Shown: piece after piece, positions 7,717-16,047 of the stretch | How the letters are laid out: each line of letters starts with the position of its first letter | Position numbering within the stretch: position 1 is the stretch's first letter | Origin: Streptomyces griseicoloratus | GTDB lineage: Bacteria; Actinomycetota; Actinomycetes; Streptomycetales; Streptomycetaceae | Assembly (NCBI RefSeq): GCF_014534645.1 | Contig: NZ_JACVQF010000236.1 | Span: 1 to 41,109, forward strand | Length of the DNA: 41,109 bases | Direction of reading: 5' to 3' | Program-made: the position numbers and the translations under genes | The notes under the pieces: generated by a model | The model's input: the letters and a program-made list of their open reading frames with translations, nothing else | Told to the model about the DNA's origin: nothing | Databases searched by the model: none

Positions 7717-7799
7717 CCTGGTGGACCGGGGCGCGGCGGGTCGAGACTTGAGCGGCGCCGTCCCGGGCGGCGCACCCCGTCCGGAACGGGCCAGTGTCG

Positions 7800-7835
7800 C
7801 GGGGGTGGTGCCGTGTCGGCGCAGCACCACCCCCG
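7800..7835 (-). terminator. Terminator hairpin after the AidB-like gene
   Basis: Positions 7800-7811 (CGGGGGTGGTGC) pair perfectly with 7824-7835 around a 12-base loop. The hairpin starts about 20 bases downstream of the acyl-CoA dehydrogenase stop and has no U-tract, as is usual for Streptomyces terminators. Confidence 0.8.
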
Positions 7836-7855
7836 TCCCGTGTCCCGGGACCCGG

Positions 7856-9496
7856 CTACGCGCCGGCCGCCGGCCGGGCCCGTTCCACCACCGACGCCAG
7901 GTCCAGGGTGGACGGCAGCGTGCCGAACGCCGCGCCCCCGTCGGCACCGAGCCGCGAGGCGCAGAACGCGTCGGCGACCTCCGGCGGCGCGTACCGGACC
8001 AGCAGCGCCCCCTGGAGCACCAGCGCCAGCCGCTCCGCCAGCCGCCGGGCCCGCCCCTCGGCGCCCTCCAGGTCGGCGAGCTCCGTCAGCAGGTTCCCGA
8101 TCGCCGCGTCCAGCCGGTGGTCGGCGCCCCGCGCCCGGCCCACCTCCGCCAGATAGGCGTCGATGGCCATCGGCTCCCGCCCGAGCGCCCTGAGCACGTC
8201 CAGCGCCTGCACGTTGCCGGCGCCCTCCCAGATCGAGTTCAGCGGCGACTCGCGCACCAGGCGGGGCAGGCCGGACTCCTCGACGTACCCGTTGCCGCCC
8301 AGGCACTCGGCGGCCTCCACCGCCACCGGCGCGCACCGCTTGGTCACCCAGTACTTGGCCGCGGGCACCGCCAGCCTCAGCAGGGCCCGCTCCCGCTCGC
8401 CGCCGTCGTCGTACGCGGCCGCGAGCCTGAGCGCGAGCGTGGTGGCCGCCTCCGACTCGATCGCGAGATCCGCGAGCACGTTGCGCATCAGCGGCTTGTC
8501 GATCAGCTTCCCGCCGAAGGCCTCGCGGTACGAGCAGTGGTGGACCGCCTGCGCCACGGCCTGCCGCATCAGCCCCGCCGAGCCCAGCACGCAGTCCAGG
8601 CGGGTCGCGGCCACCATGTCGATGATGGTGCGCACCCCGCGCCCCTCCTCGCCGACCCGGCGCGCCCAGGTCCCGGCGAACTCGACCTCGGCGGAGGCGT
8701 TGGACCGGTTGCCCAGCTTGTCCTTGAGCCGCTGGATCAGGAACACGTTGCGGGTGCCGTCGGCCAGCACGCGCGGCACCAGGAAGCAGGTCAGCCCTCC
8801 CGGCGCCCGGGCGAGGACCAGGAAGCCGTCCGACATCGGCGCCGAGCAGAACCACTTGTGCCCGGTCAGCTCGTAGGTGCCCTCCTCGGCCAGCGGCCGG
8901 GCGGCGGTGGTGTTCGCCCGGACGTCGCTGCCGCCCTGCTTCTCCGTCATGCCCATCCCGAACAGGACGCCGGCCTTCAGGTGGGCGGGCCGCAGGTCGC
9001 GGTCGTACACCTCGGAGGTCAGCCGCGGCTCCCACTCGGCGGCGAGGCCGGGATCGGTGCGCAGGGCGGGCACCGCCGCGTGGGTCATGGACAGGGGGCA
9101 GGTGTTGCCGGCCTCGACCTGCGTCCACATGAGGAACCCGGCCGCGCGCCGCACGTGCCCGCCCGGCCGGGTCCAGGCGGCGGTCAGGCCCGCCGCGACG
9201 CCCTTGCCGAGCAGCCGGTGCCAGGCCGGATGGAAGTCGACCTCGTCGACGCGGTGGCCGTAGCGGTCGTGGGTGCGCAGCCGCGGCGGGTTGTCGTTGG
9301 CCAGCGCGCCCCACTCCTGCATCTGGGCCGATCCGCAGGAGCGGCCGAGGCCCGACAGCTCCGCCAGCGCCTCCTCGCGCAGCTCCGGCGCCAGATGCCG
9401 CTCGACGGCCGCCGACAGGGCCCGGTCGGCGGTGAAGACGTCGTACCCGGCCAGCGGCGGGGCCTGGTTCGTCACGGTGTGGGTGCTGCCTGCCAT
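7856..9496 (-). CDS. AidB-like acyl-CoA dehydrogenase family protein
   Basis: FAD-containing protein of 546 residues, the length of E. coli AidB, the alkylation-response acyl-CoA dehydrogenase homologue. Family landmarks are MGMTEKQGGSDVRANTT (about residue 185), GHKWFCSAPMSDGFLVLAR, the FAD/dimer segment RLKDKLGNRSNASAEVEF and the C-terminal ECLGGNGYVEESGLPRLVRESPLNSIWEGAGNVQALDVLRAL. AidB proteins bind flavin and DNA and protect against alkylating agents, although isovaleryl-CoA dehydrogenase activity has also been reported. No ada or alkA gene lies next to it, so the damage role is inference from the family. TAGGTT lies 7 bases upstream of the ATG with no SD, which suggests leaderless transcription. 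Confidence 0.9.
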   Translation of the reverse strand: MAGSTHTVTNQAPPLAGYDVFTADRALSAAVERHLAPELREEALAELSGLGRSCGSAQMQEWGALANDNPPRLRTHDRYGHRVDEVDFHPAWHRLLGKGVAAGLTAAWTRPGGHVRRAAGFLMWTQVEAGNTCPLSMTHAAVPALRTDPGLAAEWEPRLTSEVYDRDLRPAHLKAGVLFGMGMTEKQGGSDVRANTTAARPLAEEGTYELTGHKWFCSAPMSDGFLVLARAPGGLTCFLVPRVLADGTRNVFLIQRLKDKLGNRSNASAEVEFAGTWARRVGEEGRGVRTIIDMVAATRLDCVLGSAGLMRQAVAQAVHHCSYREAFGGKLIDKPLMRNVLADLAIESEAATTLALRLAAAYDDGGERERALLRLAVPAAKYWVTKRCAPVAVEAAECLGGNGYVEESGLPRLVRESPLNSIWEGAGNVQALDVLRALGREPMAIDAYLAEVGRARGADHRLDAAIGNLLTELADLEGAEGRARRLAERLALVLQGALLVRYAPPEVADAFCASRLGADGGAAFGTLPSTLDLASVVERARPAAGA

Positions 9497-9606
9497 GACT
9501 GGGAACCTACCGCGCCGGGCACCGCCGGGGGCCCGGCCGGGTCCGGCCCGTGGTCAGGGGGCCTCCGCGGATGAGGGCCCCCGGGTGCGGCGGATACCTT
9601 TAGGTC

Positions 9607-10737
9607 GTGCAGCCAGCAAGTGAATCCCCCGAACGGCCCTCCGGCCGGCTCCACCGGGCCCGTGTCCTCTACCGGAACGTCTCCAAGCGCCGGACCGCCT
9701 GGCTGTTGCTGAAGGACACCGTCAACTCGTGCATGGAGTACCGCATCCTCGGCCTGGCCGCCGAGGCCGCGTTCTTCACGCTGCTGTCGGTGCCGCCCCT
9801 GCTGCTGAGCCTCCTCGGACTGCTCGGCTACGTCGACCTGTGGATCGGCGCCGACACCACCGAGAGCCTGCGCGCGAACATCCTGGACGCCTCCCGCGCG
9901 GTGCTCTCCGAGCGGGGCGTGAAGCAGATCACCGAGCCGATCCTGGACGACGTGATGAAGGGCGGCCGGCCCGACGTCATCTCCATCGGCTTCCTGTTCG
10001 CCCTGTGGTCGGGCTCCCGGGCCGTGAACGTCTTCATCGACACGATCACCGTGATGTACGGCCTCGACGGCGTCCGGGGCATCGTCAAGACCCGCCTGCT
10101 CGCCTTCCTGCTGTTCATCGTGGCCCTGCTGATCGGCTCGGTCGCGCTGCCGCTGATGGTGGCCGGGCCGGACGCGGTGGTGCGGATCGTGCCGTGGTCG
10201 ACGACCGTCGTACAGGTGCTGTACTGGCCGGTCGTCATCGTGCTGTCCATCGCGTTCCTGACCACGCTGTACCACGTCTCCGTGCCGGTGCGGTCGCCGT
10301 GGATCGAGGACGTGCCGGGCGCGCTGGTCGCCCTCGGGATGTGGGTGCTCGGCAGTTTCCTGCTGCGCATCTACCTCACCAGTACCGTCGAGGGCCCCAC
10401 CATCTACGGCTCGCTGGCCGCGCCCGTCGCCGTGCTGCTGTGGATCGGCGTGTCCGCGTTCGCGGTGCTCGTCGGGGCCGCCGTCAACGCGGCGATCGAC
10501 CGGGTCTGGCCGGCCGCCGCGACCGCCGCGGCCCGCGAGGCCAACGAGCGGCTGCGGCACGCGCAGGTCGCCGAGTACGTGGCCCGCGCCGCCGCGAGCG
10601 GCGAGTCGGACCCCGACATGCCGTCCGAGTTCCCGGAACGCTGGTCGCGCTTCCTCCCCCCGGAGGACGTCACGTCCCGCCTCCGCACCCACGCCAAGCA
10701 CAGCCCCCCGGACAACCACAAACCGAACGCCTCCTGA
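9607..10737 (+). CDS. YihY/BrkB family inner-membrane protein
   Basis: Integral membrane protein of 376 residues, with about six transmembrane helices between residues 45 and 305. Segments of the BrkB/YihY family include AAEAAFFTLLSVPPLLLSLLG, LFALWSGSRAVNVFIDTI and SPWIEDVPGALVALGMWVLGSFLLRIYL. The C-terminal 70 residues are cytoplasmic and hydrophilic. The family was once called ribonuclease BN, which is not supported; its molecular function is unknown. The start is GTG at 9607: the hexamer TACCTT ends six bases before it and no SD exists, so the mRNA is probably leaderless. It is divergent from the AidB-like gene, with a shared promoter region of 110 bases. Confidence 0.88.
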   Translation: MQPASESPERPSGRLHRARVLYRNVSKRRTAWLLLKDTVNSCMEYRILGLAAEAAFFTLLSVPPLLLSLLGLLGYVDLWIGADTTESLRANILDASRAVLSERGVKQITEPILDDVMKGGRPDVISIGFLFALWSGSRAVNVFIDTITVMYGLDGVRGIVKTRLLAFLLFIVALLIGSVALPLMVAGPDAVVRIVPWSTTVVQVLYWPVVIVLSIAFLTTLYHVSVPVRSPWIEDVPGALVALGMWVLGSFLLRIYLTSTVEGPTIYGSLAAPVAVLLWIGVSAFAVLVGAAVNAAIDRVWPAAATAAAREANERLRHAQVAEYVARAAASGESDPDMPSEFPERWSRFLPPEDVTSRLRTHAKHSPPDNHKPNAS

Positions 10738-10765
10738 CGGCGGCACCGGGGGAACGGCCGTCGGC

Positions 10766-10874
10766 CCCGTGCGTACCGACGGCCGGCCGTCCCCGGGCGG
10801 GCGGGCCCGCCGGGCCGGTGCGTGGCCGGCGCCCCGTGACGGTGGCCGGGGGGGGCGGTCCCGTGCGTACCGAC
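10766..10874. repeat. Pair of 15-bp direct repeats in an intergenic region
   Basis: CCCGTGCGTACCGAC occurs at 10766-10780 and again at 10860-10874 in the 280-base gap after the BrkB gene. The first copy runs into a perfect 14-bp palindrome (GACGGCCGGCCGTC at 10778-10791). The rest of the gap is low-complexity G/C sequence with no convincing gene. Confidence 0.6.
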
Positions 10875-11017
10875 AGTCGGCTGGTCCTTCCCGGCCAGGA
10901 GCGCGCGGGCGGCTGCGGCCGGTGGGGTCGGCCCACGGGCGGCTGTGGCCGGGAGTCGTGGCCGTCCCGGGCCGGTGGGCTCGTCGGCCGGGCCCCGCGG
11001 TCCGCCGCGGCCGGTGC

Positions 11018-11884
11018 TCAGGTGTCCCACACGCCTGTCGCCGCCGTGTCCCGTACGTAGTCGCCGAAGTCGCGGGGTGAGCGGCCCAGCACCTGGTGCA
11101 CGCCGTCCGACAGGTGGGCGTTGCGGCCGTCGAGGAGGGTCGCGAACAGGTCGACCAGGTAGGCGGCCTCCTCGTCCGGTACGCCGAAGGCCGTCAGGGT
11201 CGTGCCGTACTCCTGCGGGGTCACCGCCCGGTAGGTCAGCGCGCGGCCCGTCTCCTTCGCGATCTCCGTCACCGCCTCCCCGAAGGTCAGCAGCCGCGGC
11301 CCCGAGACCTCCAGCACCCGCCCGGCGTACCGGTCGCCGGAGGCCAGCGCCGCCACCACCACGTCCGCGATGTCCCGCGCGTCCACGAACGGCTCCCGCA
11401 CCTCCCCCGCGGGGAACACCAGCTCCCCGCGCTCGCGCAGCTCCGCCACCAGCGGCCCCTCGCTGAAGTTCTGCGCGAACCACGCGGCCCGTACGACCGT
11501 CCAGTCCGCGCCCGCCTCCCGCAGCGCCTCCTCGGTGGGCCGCGCCTGCTCCTCGCCCCGCGCCGACAGCAGCACCAGCCGCCGCACGCCGAGCCCCGCC
11601 GCCTCGCGCGCCAGCGCGCCGACCGCCTCGGCCGTGCCGGGGGCGCCGACGTCCGAGGGGTGGGCCAGATAGGCCGCGTCGGCGCCGCGCAGCACGTCCG
11701 CCCAGGTCGACCGGTCCCACCAGTCGAAGCCGTGCGCCCGGGATGCCGGCCGCACCCGCATCCCGGCCGCCCGTGCCGCGTCCGCCACGCGCCGCCCGGT
11801 GCGCCCCGAGGCGCCCGTCACCACCACCGTCATGTCCCGCGTGTCCCGCATGTTCCGTGCGTCCCGCGTCGTCGTGTCCGTCAT
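11018..11884 (-). CDS. NmrA-type NAD(P)-binding oxidoreductase/sensor
   Basis: A 288-residue atypical short-chain dehydrogenase of the NmrA/HSCARG type. The nucleotide-binding loop VTGASGRTGRRVADAA is at about residues 21-36. Further segments are GVRRLVLLSARG, VRAAWFAQNFSEG and FVDARDIADVVVAAL, as in NAD(P)H-binding NmrA-like proteins related to azoreductase and quinone reductase homologues. A catalytic Tyr-x-x-x-Lys is not evident, so it may act as a redox sensor or on quinone-like substrates. The ATG of MTDTTTRD is preceded by GGAG; MRDTRD and MTVVV are possible later starts because the N-terminal codons are a repetitive GTCCCGC tract. It is divergent from an AraC regulator that likely controls it. 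Confidence 0.85.
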   Translation of the reverse strand: MTDTTTRDARNMRDTRDMTVVVTGASGRTGRRVADAARAAGMRVRPASRAHGFDWWDRSTWADVLRGADAAYLAHPSDVGAPGTAEAVGALAREAAGLGVRRLVLLSARGEEQARPTEEALREAGADWTVVRAAWFAQNFSEGPLVAELRERGELVFPAGEVREPFVDARDIADVVVAALASGDRYAGRVLEVSGPRLLTFGEAVTEIAKETGRALTYRAVTPQEYGTTLTAFGVPDEEAAYLVDLFATLLDGRNAHLSDGVHQVLGRSPRDFGDYVRDTAATGVWDT

Positions 11885-11965
11885 GGCTCCAGTCAACTGC
11901 TGGGCGGCCCACGGGCCCATGGCCGAACGGCTCGCCCCCATACGCGTGCGTCTACGCTGACGCCC

Positions 11966-12907
11966 ATGGACGCACTCGCCGGCCTCCTGGAGGGCCCCCG
12001 CGCCCGTGGCGCGTTCATGATCCGCGCCTGCTTCGATCCGCCGTGGGCCGTGCGCGTCGAGGACCGGGCGCCGCTGACGGTGATGCTGATGGTCCGCGGC
12101 GACGCCTGGATCGTCCCGGAGAGCGGGGAGCGGGTGCGGCTGCGGGCCGGCGACCTCGCCATCGCCCGCGGCCCCGACCCGTACACCTGCGCCGACGACC
12201 CCGCCACCCCGCCGCAGGCGCTGATCCTGCCGGGCGGAGAGTGCCACTACCCCGACGGGCGCCCGCTCAACGGCTCCATGGACCTGGGCGTGCGAACCTG
12301 GGGCGACCGCGCCGACGGCGCCACGGTGCTGCTGATCGGCACCTACCTGGTGCGGGGCGAGATCGGCGGCCGGCTGCTGGACGCGCTGCCGCCGCTGCTG
12401 TCCCTCACCTCCGAGCTGTGGGACTGCCCGCTGACGCCGCTGATCACGGCGGAGGTCACGCGGGACGAGCCGGGGCAGGAGGTCGTCCTGGACCGCCTGC
12501 TGGACCTGCTGGTGATCGCCGCGCTGCGGGCCTGGTTCGCCCGCCCGCAGGCCGAGCCACCCGCCTGGTACCGGGCGCTCGGCGACCCCGTCGTAGGCAG
12601 GGTGCTCAGACTGATCCAGGACGACCCGGCGCACCCCTGGACGGTCGCGGAACTGGCGGCCAAAGCCGGTGTCTCCCGCGCCGCGCTCGCCCGGCGCTTC
12701 ACCCGGCTGGTGGGCGAGCCCCCGATGGCGTACCTCACCGCCTGGCGCCTCGCCCTCGCCGCCGACCGGCTGCGCGACACCGACGACACCCTCGGCGCCA
12801 TAGCCCGCCAGGTCGGCTACGGCAGCGCGTTCGCCCTGTCCACCGCCTTCAAGCGGGTGTACGGGGTCAGCCCCCAGGAGCACCGGGCGCGGCCGGGCCA
12901 GGCGTAG
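11966..12907 (+). CDS. AraC family regulator with cupin domain
   Basis: Transcription regulator of 313 residues. An N-terminal cupin domain (about residues 5-170) contains [31 protein letters not shown]. Two helix-turn-helix motifs at the C-terminus, about residues 225-310, include [19 protein letters not shown] and [19 protein letters not shown], ending with the usual GVSPQEHR. Regulators of this cupin/AraC class are very often divergent from an NmrA or other oxidoreductase gene, as here, and I infer control of that gene. TACGCT lies 7 bases before the ATG without an SD, which implies a leaderless mRNA. Confidence 0.92.
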   Translation: MDALAGLLEGPRARGAFMIRACFDPPWAVRVEDRAPLTVMLMVRGDAWIVPESGERVRLRAGDLAIARGPDPYTCADDPATPPQALILPGGECHYPDGRPLNGSMDLGVRTWGDRADGATVLLIGTYLVRGEIGGRLLDALPPLLSLTSELWDCPLTPLITAEVTRDEPGQEVVLDRLLDLLVIAALRAWFARPQAEPPAWYRALGDPVVGRVLRLIQDDPAHPWTVAELAAKAGVSRAALARRFTRLVGEPPMAYLTAWRLALAADRLRDTDDTLGAIARQVGYGSAFALSTAFKRVYGVSPQEHRARPGQA

Positions 12908-12917
12908 CCTTGGCGCC

Positions 12918-13607
12918 GTGTACGCGGAGCGGGCAGCCCGGCTGGACGGGGCGGTGGTGTGGACGAATACCCCGTCCGGGACCGGCGCAGGGCGGGTGTT
13001 GCCCGACGGGTGCATGGACCTGCTGTGGAAGGACGGGCGGCTGCTCGTCGCGGGGCCCGACACCCGCGCCTACGTCACCGAGGACGCCACCGCCCGCTGG
13101 GCGGGCATCCGCTTCCCGCCGGGAACCGCGCCCGCCCTGCTCGGCGTGCCCGCGCGGGAGCTGCGCGACCGGCGCGTGGAGCTGGCCGACCTCTGGCCGG
13201 CCGGGGAGGTCCGGCGCGTCACCGCGCGGGTGAACGCGGCGGCCGATCCGGTGAGCGGCCTGGAGGAGGTCGCCCTGTCCCGGGCGGCGGACGCCGGCCC
13301 CCCCGACCCGCTGCTGGGCCGGATCGTGGCCGCCCTCGGCGCGGGCCGCCCGGTCGCCGCCACCGCCGACGAACTCGGTGTGAACGCCCGCCAGTTGCAC
13401 CGACGCTCGCTGGCCGCGTTCGGGTACGGGCCCAAGACGCTGGCCCGGGTGCTGCGACTGCAACGCGCGCTCGCGCTGGCCCGGACGGGCCTGCCCCTCG
13501 CGGAGACGGCCGCCCGGGCCGGGTTCGCGGACCAGGCCCACCTGACCCGGGAGTTCGGGGACCTGGCCGGGGCGACGCCCCGGGAGCTACTGGGCCGGCG
13601 CGGGTAG
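12918..13607 (+). CDS. AraC-like helix-turn-helix regulator
   Basis: A 229-residue regulator. The N-terminal part, [25 protein letters not shown] with [17 protein letters not shown], is the small sensor domain common in AraC-like proteins that follow another AraC gene. The C-terminal HTH comprises [29 protein letters not shown] and [30 protein letters not shown]. It starts with GTG 10 bases after the previous regulator. The previous stop codon TAG is itself the first half of the -10-like TAGCCT placed 7 bases before GTG, so it may have its own leaderless promoter. Its 3' end overlaps the convergent VOC gene by 21 bases. Effector unknown. Confidence 0.88.
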   Translation: MYAERAARLDGAVVWTNTPSGTGAGRVLPDGCMDLLWKDGRLLVAGPDTRAYVTEDATARWAGIRFPPGTAPALLGVPARELRDRRVELADLWPAGEVRRVTARVNAAADPVSGLEEVALSRAADAGPPDPLLGRIVAALGAGRPVAATADELGVNARQLHRRSLAAFGYGPKTLARVLRLQRALALARTGLPLAETAARAGFADQAHLTREFGDLAGATPRELLGRRG

Positions 13608-13991
13608 CGGCGCGAACAGGTCGACGCCGTTGCCGTCCGGGTCGTGCACCACGGCGTAGCGCTGCCCCCAGAAGGCGTCCCAGGGCTTGAGCTCGCCATG
13701 GCATCCGGCAGCGGTCAGCTCCTCGTACAGCGCGTCCACCTCGCCGGGCGTGTCGCACAGCAGGGCGAGCGAGGACCGGCCGCCCCCGGCCGGCGCCCGC
13801 CACCCGGGGTGGAACGAACGGACGGTGGCCTCGGTGTCGAGCAGCAGCCGGATCCCGCCCGGCAGTCCGGCCTCGGCGTGCGGCTGTTCCTCGGCGCCCT
13901 CGGGGAAGGGGAAGCCGAGCCGTCGGTAGAAGGTCACGGAGGCGGCCATGTCGGAGACGACCAGGCCGATGGCGTCGAATCGTGCGGTCAT
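13587..13991 (-). CDS. VOC (glyoxalase/bleomycin resistance) fold protein
   Basis: A 134-residue single-domain vicinal oxygen chelate protein. Typical segments are [29 protein letters not shown] at the start and [22 protein letters not shown] at the end. The family includes glyoxalases, dioxygenases and drug-binding proteins; metal ligands are not obvious enough to choose. The gene converges on the second AraC-like regulator with a 21-base overlap of coding ends. TACGGT lies 6 bases before the ATG without an SD, consistent with a leaderless transcript. Confidence 0.88.
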   Translation of the reverse strand: MTARFDAIGLVVSDMAASVTFYRRLGFPFPEGAEEQPHAEAGLPGGIRLLLDTEATVRSFHPGWRAPAGGGRSSLALLCDTPGEVDALYEELTAAGCHGELKPWDAFWGQRYAVVHDPDGNGVDLFAPLPAPAQ

Positions 13992-14058
13992 GCGGCCACC
14001 GTAGGCAGGGCGCGCGGCGGACGTCTTGAAGGAATCGGACACCCGGTGACCGCCCTGC

Positions 14059-14688
14059 TCAGCCGAACGACACCTGCCCCCGGGGCGAGTCCACCGTGCA
14101 GGACCAGCCCACCGGCCCGGCGGTCAGCGGCAGGGCGGTACCGAGTGCGGCCAGCACCGGCCGGACGGCCGACGGGTCGGGTGCGCTCGCGGTGAGCGCC
14201 AGCAGGGGAGTGACCGGCAGGTCCGCCGACGGGTGCGGGGTGGCGCCCCAGTCGATGAGGAAGGGCACCAGGCCGGAGGGGTCGGAGCCGCCCTCGGTCA
14301 GGCGCCACCGCAGCAGCGTGCCGTCGGGCCGGCGCCGGCTCATCGGGCGCACCGGGCCGGGGTCGTGGCCGAGGGCCCGGGCCGCCGCCACCGCCGCCTC
14401 CAGGTCGGGCGGACGGATCGCCCAGGTCACGATCCGCGGCGCGGTCAGCTCGTCGACCCACAGCGGGCGCGGGCGGTCCGGCGCGGACTGCTCCGGGTCG
14501 GGGCCGATGATCTCCAGGTACGCCGTGCCGCCCAGCGACACCAGGTGGTTGCGGGTGCCGAGCCCGGGGTGCGCACCGCCGGGCGCGGGCGTGACGCCGG
14601 TGCGCCGGGCGAAGTCGGCGACGGTCGCCGCGAGGTCGGGGGTCGCGAGGACCAGGTGGTCCAGCAGGGCGGGATGGGCGTTCATCAC
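14059..14688 (-). CDS. Glyoxalase-like domain protein
   Basis: A 209-residue protein with the glyoxalase-3-like form of the VOC fold. LLDHLVLATPDLAATVADFARRTGV is at the N-terminus, followed by GLGTRNHLVSLGGTAYLEIIGPDPEQ and a DGTLLRWRLT segment. These proteins are uncharacterised enzymes, often with a conserved His in the HLV and Glu in the YLEIIG positions, both present here. GTG (14688) and ATG (14685) are adjacent start choices; TAGGCT lies 5 and 8 bases upstream, so the message is probably leaderless. The same-strand gap to the next VOC gene is short (67 bases), but that gene has its own -10 element. Confidence 0.82.
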   Translation of the reverse strand: MMNAHPALLDHLVLATPDLAATVADFARRTGVTPAPGGAHPGLGTRNHLVSLGGTAYLEIIGPDPEQSAPDRPRPLWVDELTAPRIVTWAIRPPDLEAAVAAARALGHDPGPVRPMSRRRPDGTLLRWRLTEGGSDPSGLVPFLIDWGATPHPSADLPVTPLLALTASAPDPSAVRPVLAALGTALPLTAGPVGWSCTVDSPRGQVSFG

Positions 14689-14790
14689 GGCCGAGCCTAG
14701 GGGCGCGGGCCCGCCCGCGGAACGCCCGTGCGCCAGGACGGCCGAACCGGGGGCCCGGCGGCCGGTACGCCCCGGGCGGCCGGTGCCGTG

Positions 14791-15837
14791 CTAGCCGTTG
14801 CGCGGCGGGGCCGTGCTCGCCCGCTCCACCAGGTGCGTCGACAGCTCCGTGCGGGTGCTCTCCGGGTGGTCGCCGTCCATCATGCGCAGCAGCACGCGCA
14901 GGGCGGTGGCCGCCATCTCCGACAGCGGCCGGCGGACCGTGGTGAGGGCGGGCGTGACCCAGTGGGCCTCGGGCAGGTCGTCGAAGCCGACGACGCTGAC
15001 GTCGTCCGGCACGCTCAGCCCGCGCTCGGCCAGCGCCTCGTAGACGCCGAGCGCCATCGTGTCCGAGCAGGCGAACACGGCCGTCGGCGGGACGGGCAGG
15101 TCCAGGAGTTCCCGTGTGCGGCGGCGGGCCGCGGCCCGGTCGAAGCCGGCGTGGCGGACGTACTCGGCGCGGTGGTGCAGGCCCGCCGAGGCGAGCGCCG
15201 AGCGGTAGCCGGCGATCCGCGCGCCGCCGCCCGGCTCGTTCCGCCGGCCGCCCACGACGGCGATCCGCTCGTGCCCGAGGTGCAGCAGGTGCTCGGTCGC
15301 GGTCACCCCGCCCTGCCAGTTCGCGGCGCCCACCGACACCACGCCCGGCGGCGGTGCCATCAGCGGGTCGACCATTACGAAGGGAATGCGGTGCCGGTCC
15401 AGCCAGGCGTGCTGGGCCCCCGTCAGCTCGGCCACGTCGAACAGCACCCCGGACGAGCCGCGTACGACGATCCGCTCCAGCCAGTCGCGAGGCGGCCGCA
15501 CGTCCCGGGGCCGGTCGGAGCACGCCGAGACCACGACCTCCAGGCCCGCGTCGTACGCCGCCGCCTCCACCCCGTGCAGCACCGCGCCCGAGCGGGAGTT
15601 CTCCAGGGAGTGCACGACCAGGTCGACCAGGCGGGGCGCCCGCGCCAGGTCGAAGCGGGGCCTGCGGACGTAGCCCAGACGGTCCAGCACCTCCGTGACC
15701 CGGCGGCGGGTCGCGGGCGCCACGTCGTCACGGCCGTTGACCACCTTGGAGGCGGTCGGCACCGACACCCCCGCCTCACGGGCCACCACCGCGAGCGTCG
15801 GCCCGGTCGCCCGGCTCGCACGCGCCGCACGGACCAT
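14791..15837 (-). CDS. LacI family transcriptional regulator
   Basis: A 348-residue regulator. The LacI HTH and hinge are in TLAVVAREAGVSVPTASKVVNG...TRRRVTEVLDRLGYV (about residues 14-58). A periplasmic-binding-protein-like sugar domain follows, with typical ELTGAQHAWLDRHRIPFVMVD, HLGHERIAVVGG, VFACSDTMALGVYEAL and DVSVVGFDDLPEAHWVTPALTTVRRP. It is divergent from the carboxylesterase gene, with a clear palindrome between them that is probably its operator. The sugar effector is not deducible. A regulatory link to the esterase is the simplest reading; the GH43 gene 4 kb away has a different operator sequence. Confidence 0.93.
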   Translation of the reverse strand: MVRAARASRATGPTLAVVAREAGVSVPTASKVVNGRDDVAPATRRRVTEVLDRLGYVRRPRFDLARAPRLVDLVVHSLENSRSGAVLHGVEAAAYDAGLEVVVSACSDRPRDVRPPRDWLERIVVRGSSGVLFDVAELTGAQHAWLDRHRIPFVMVDPLMAPPPGVVSVGAANWQGGVTATEHLLHLGHERIAVVGGRRNEPGGGARIAGYRSALASAGLHHRAEYVRHAGFDRAAARRRTRELLDLPVPPTAVFACSDTMALGVYEALAERGLSVPDDVSVVGFDDLPEAHWVTPALTTVRRPLSEMAATALRVLLRMMDGDHPESTRTELSTHLVERASTAPPRNG

Positions 15838-15867
15838 CGGGTCACCGCCCTTCCCGCCACAGTCGTC

Positions 15868-15885
15868 GTAGAAAGCGCTTCCTAC
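15868..15885. promoter_or_regulatory. LacI-type operator between lacI-like and esterase genes
   Basis: GTAGAAAGCGCTTCCTAC is an 18-base palindrome with only one mismatched pair, centred on AAGCGCTT with the central CG step typical of LacI-family sites. It lies 31 bases before the LacI-like start and 163 bases before the esterase start, a position fitting autoregulation and divergent control. Confidence 0.8.
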
Positions 15886-16047
15886 TCTAGATCGTGCCGC
15901 AACCCGACGTGAAGAGCACGGAAATCCCCGCCGAACCCCGCCGTCCCCCGAACGGGCGACTCCGCCTGCCGTGCGGCGGAATACCGCCGGCCTTCGTGTT
16001 GCTCTTTTGTTACCGGTGCACGAGCGCGCTGAAGGGCTGGTGGGCGT

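Noticed and set aside
4825-7947. 1040-codon minus-strand ORF joining the secreted protein to upstream sequence
   Set aside because: The in-frame run is accidental; the signal peptide at 6123 marks the true start and the upstream part is a shadow of the GAF regulator.
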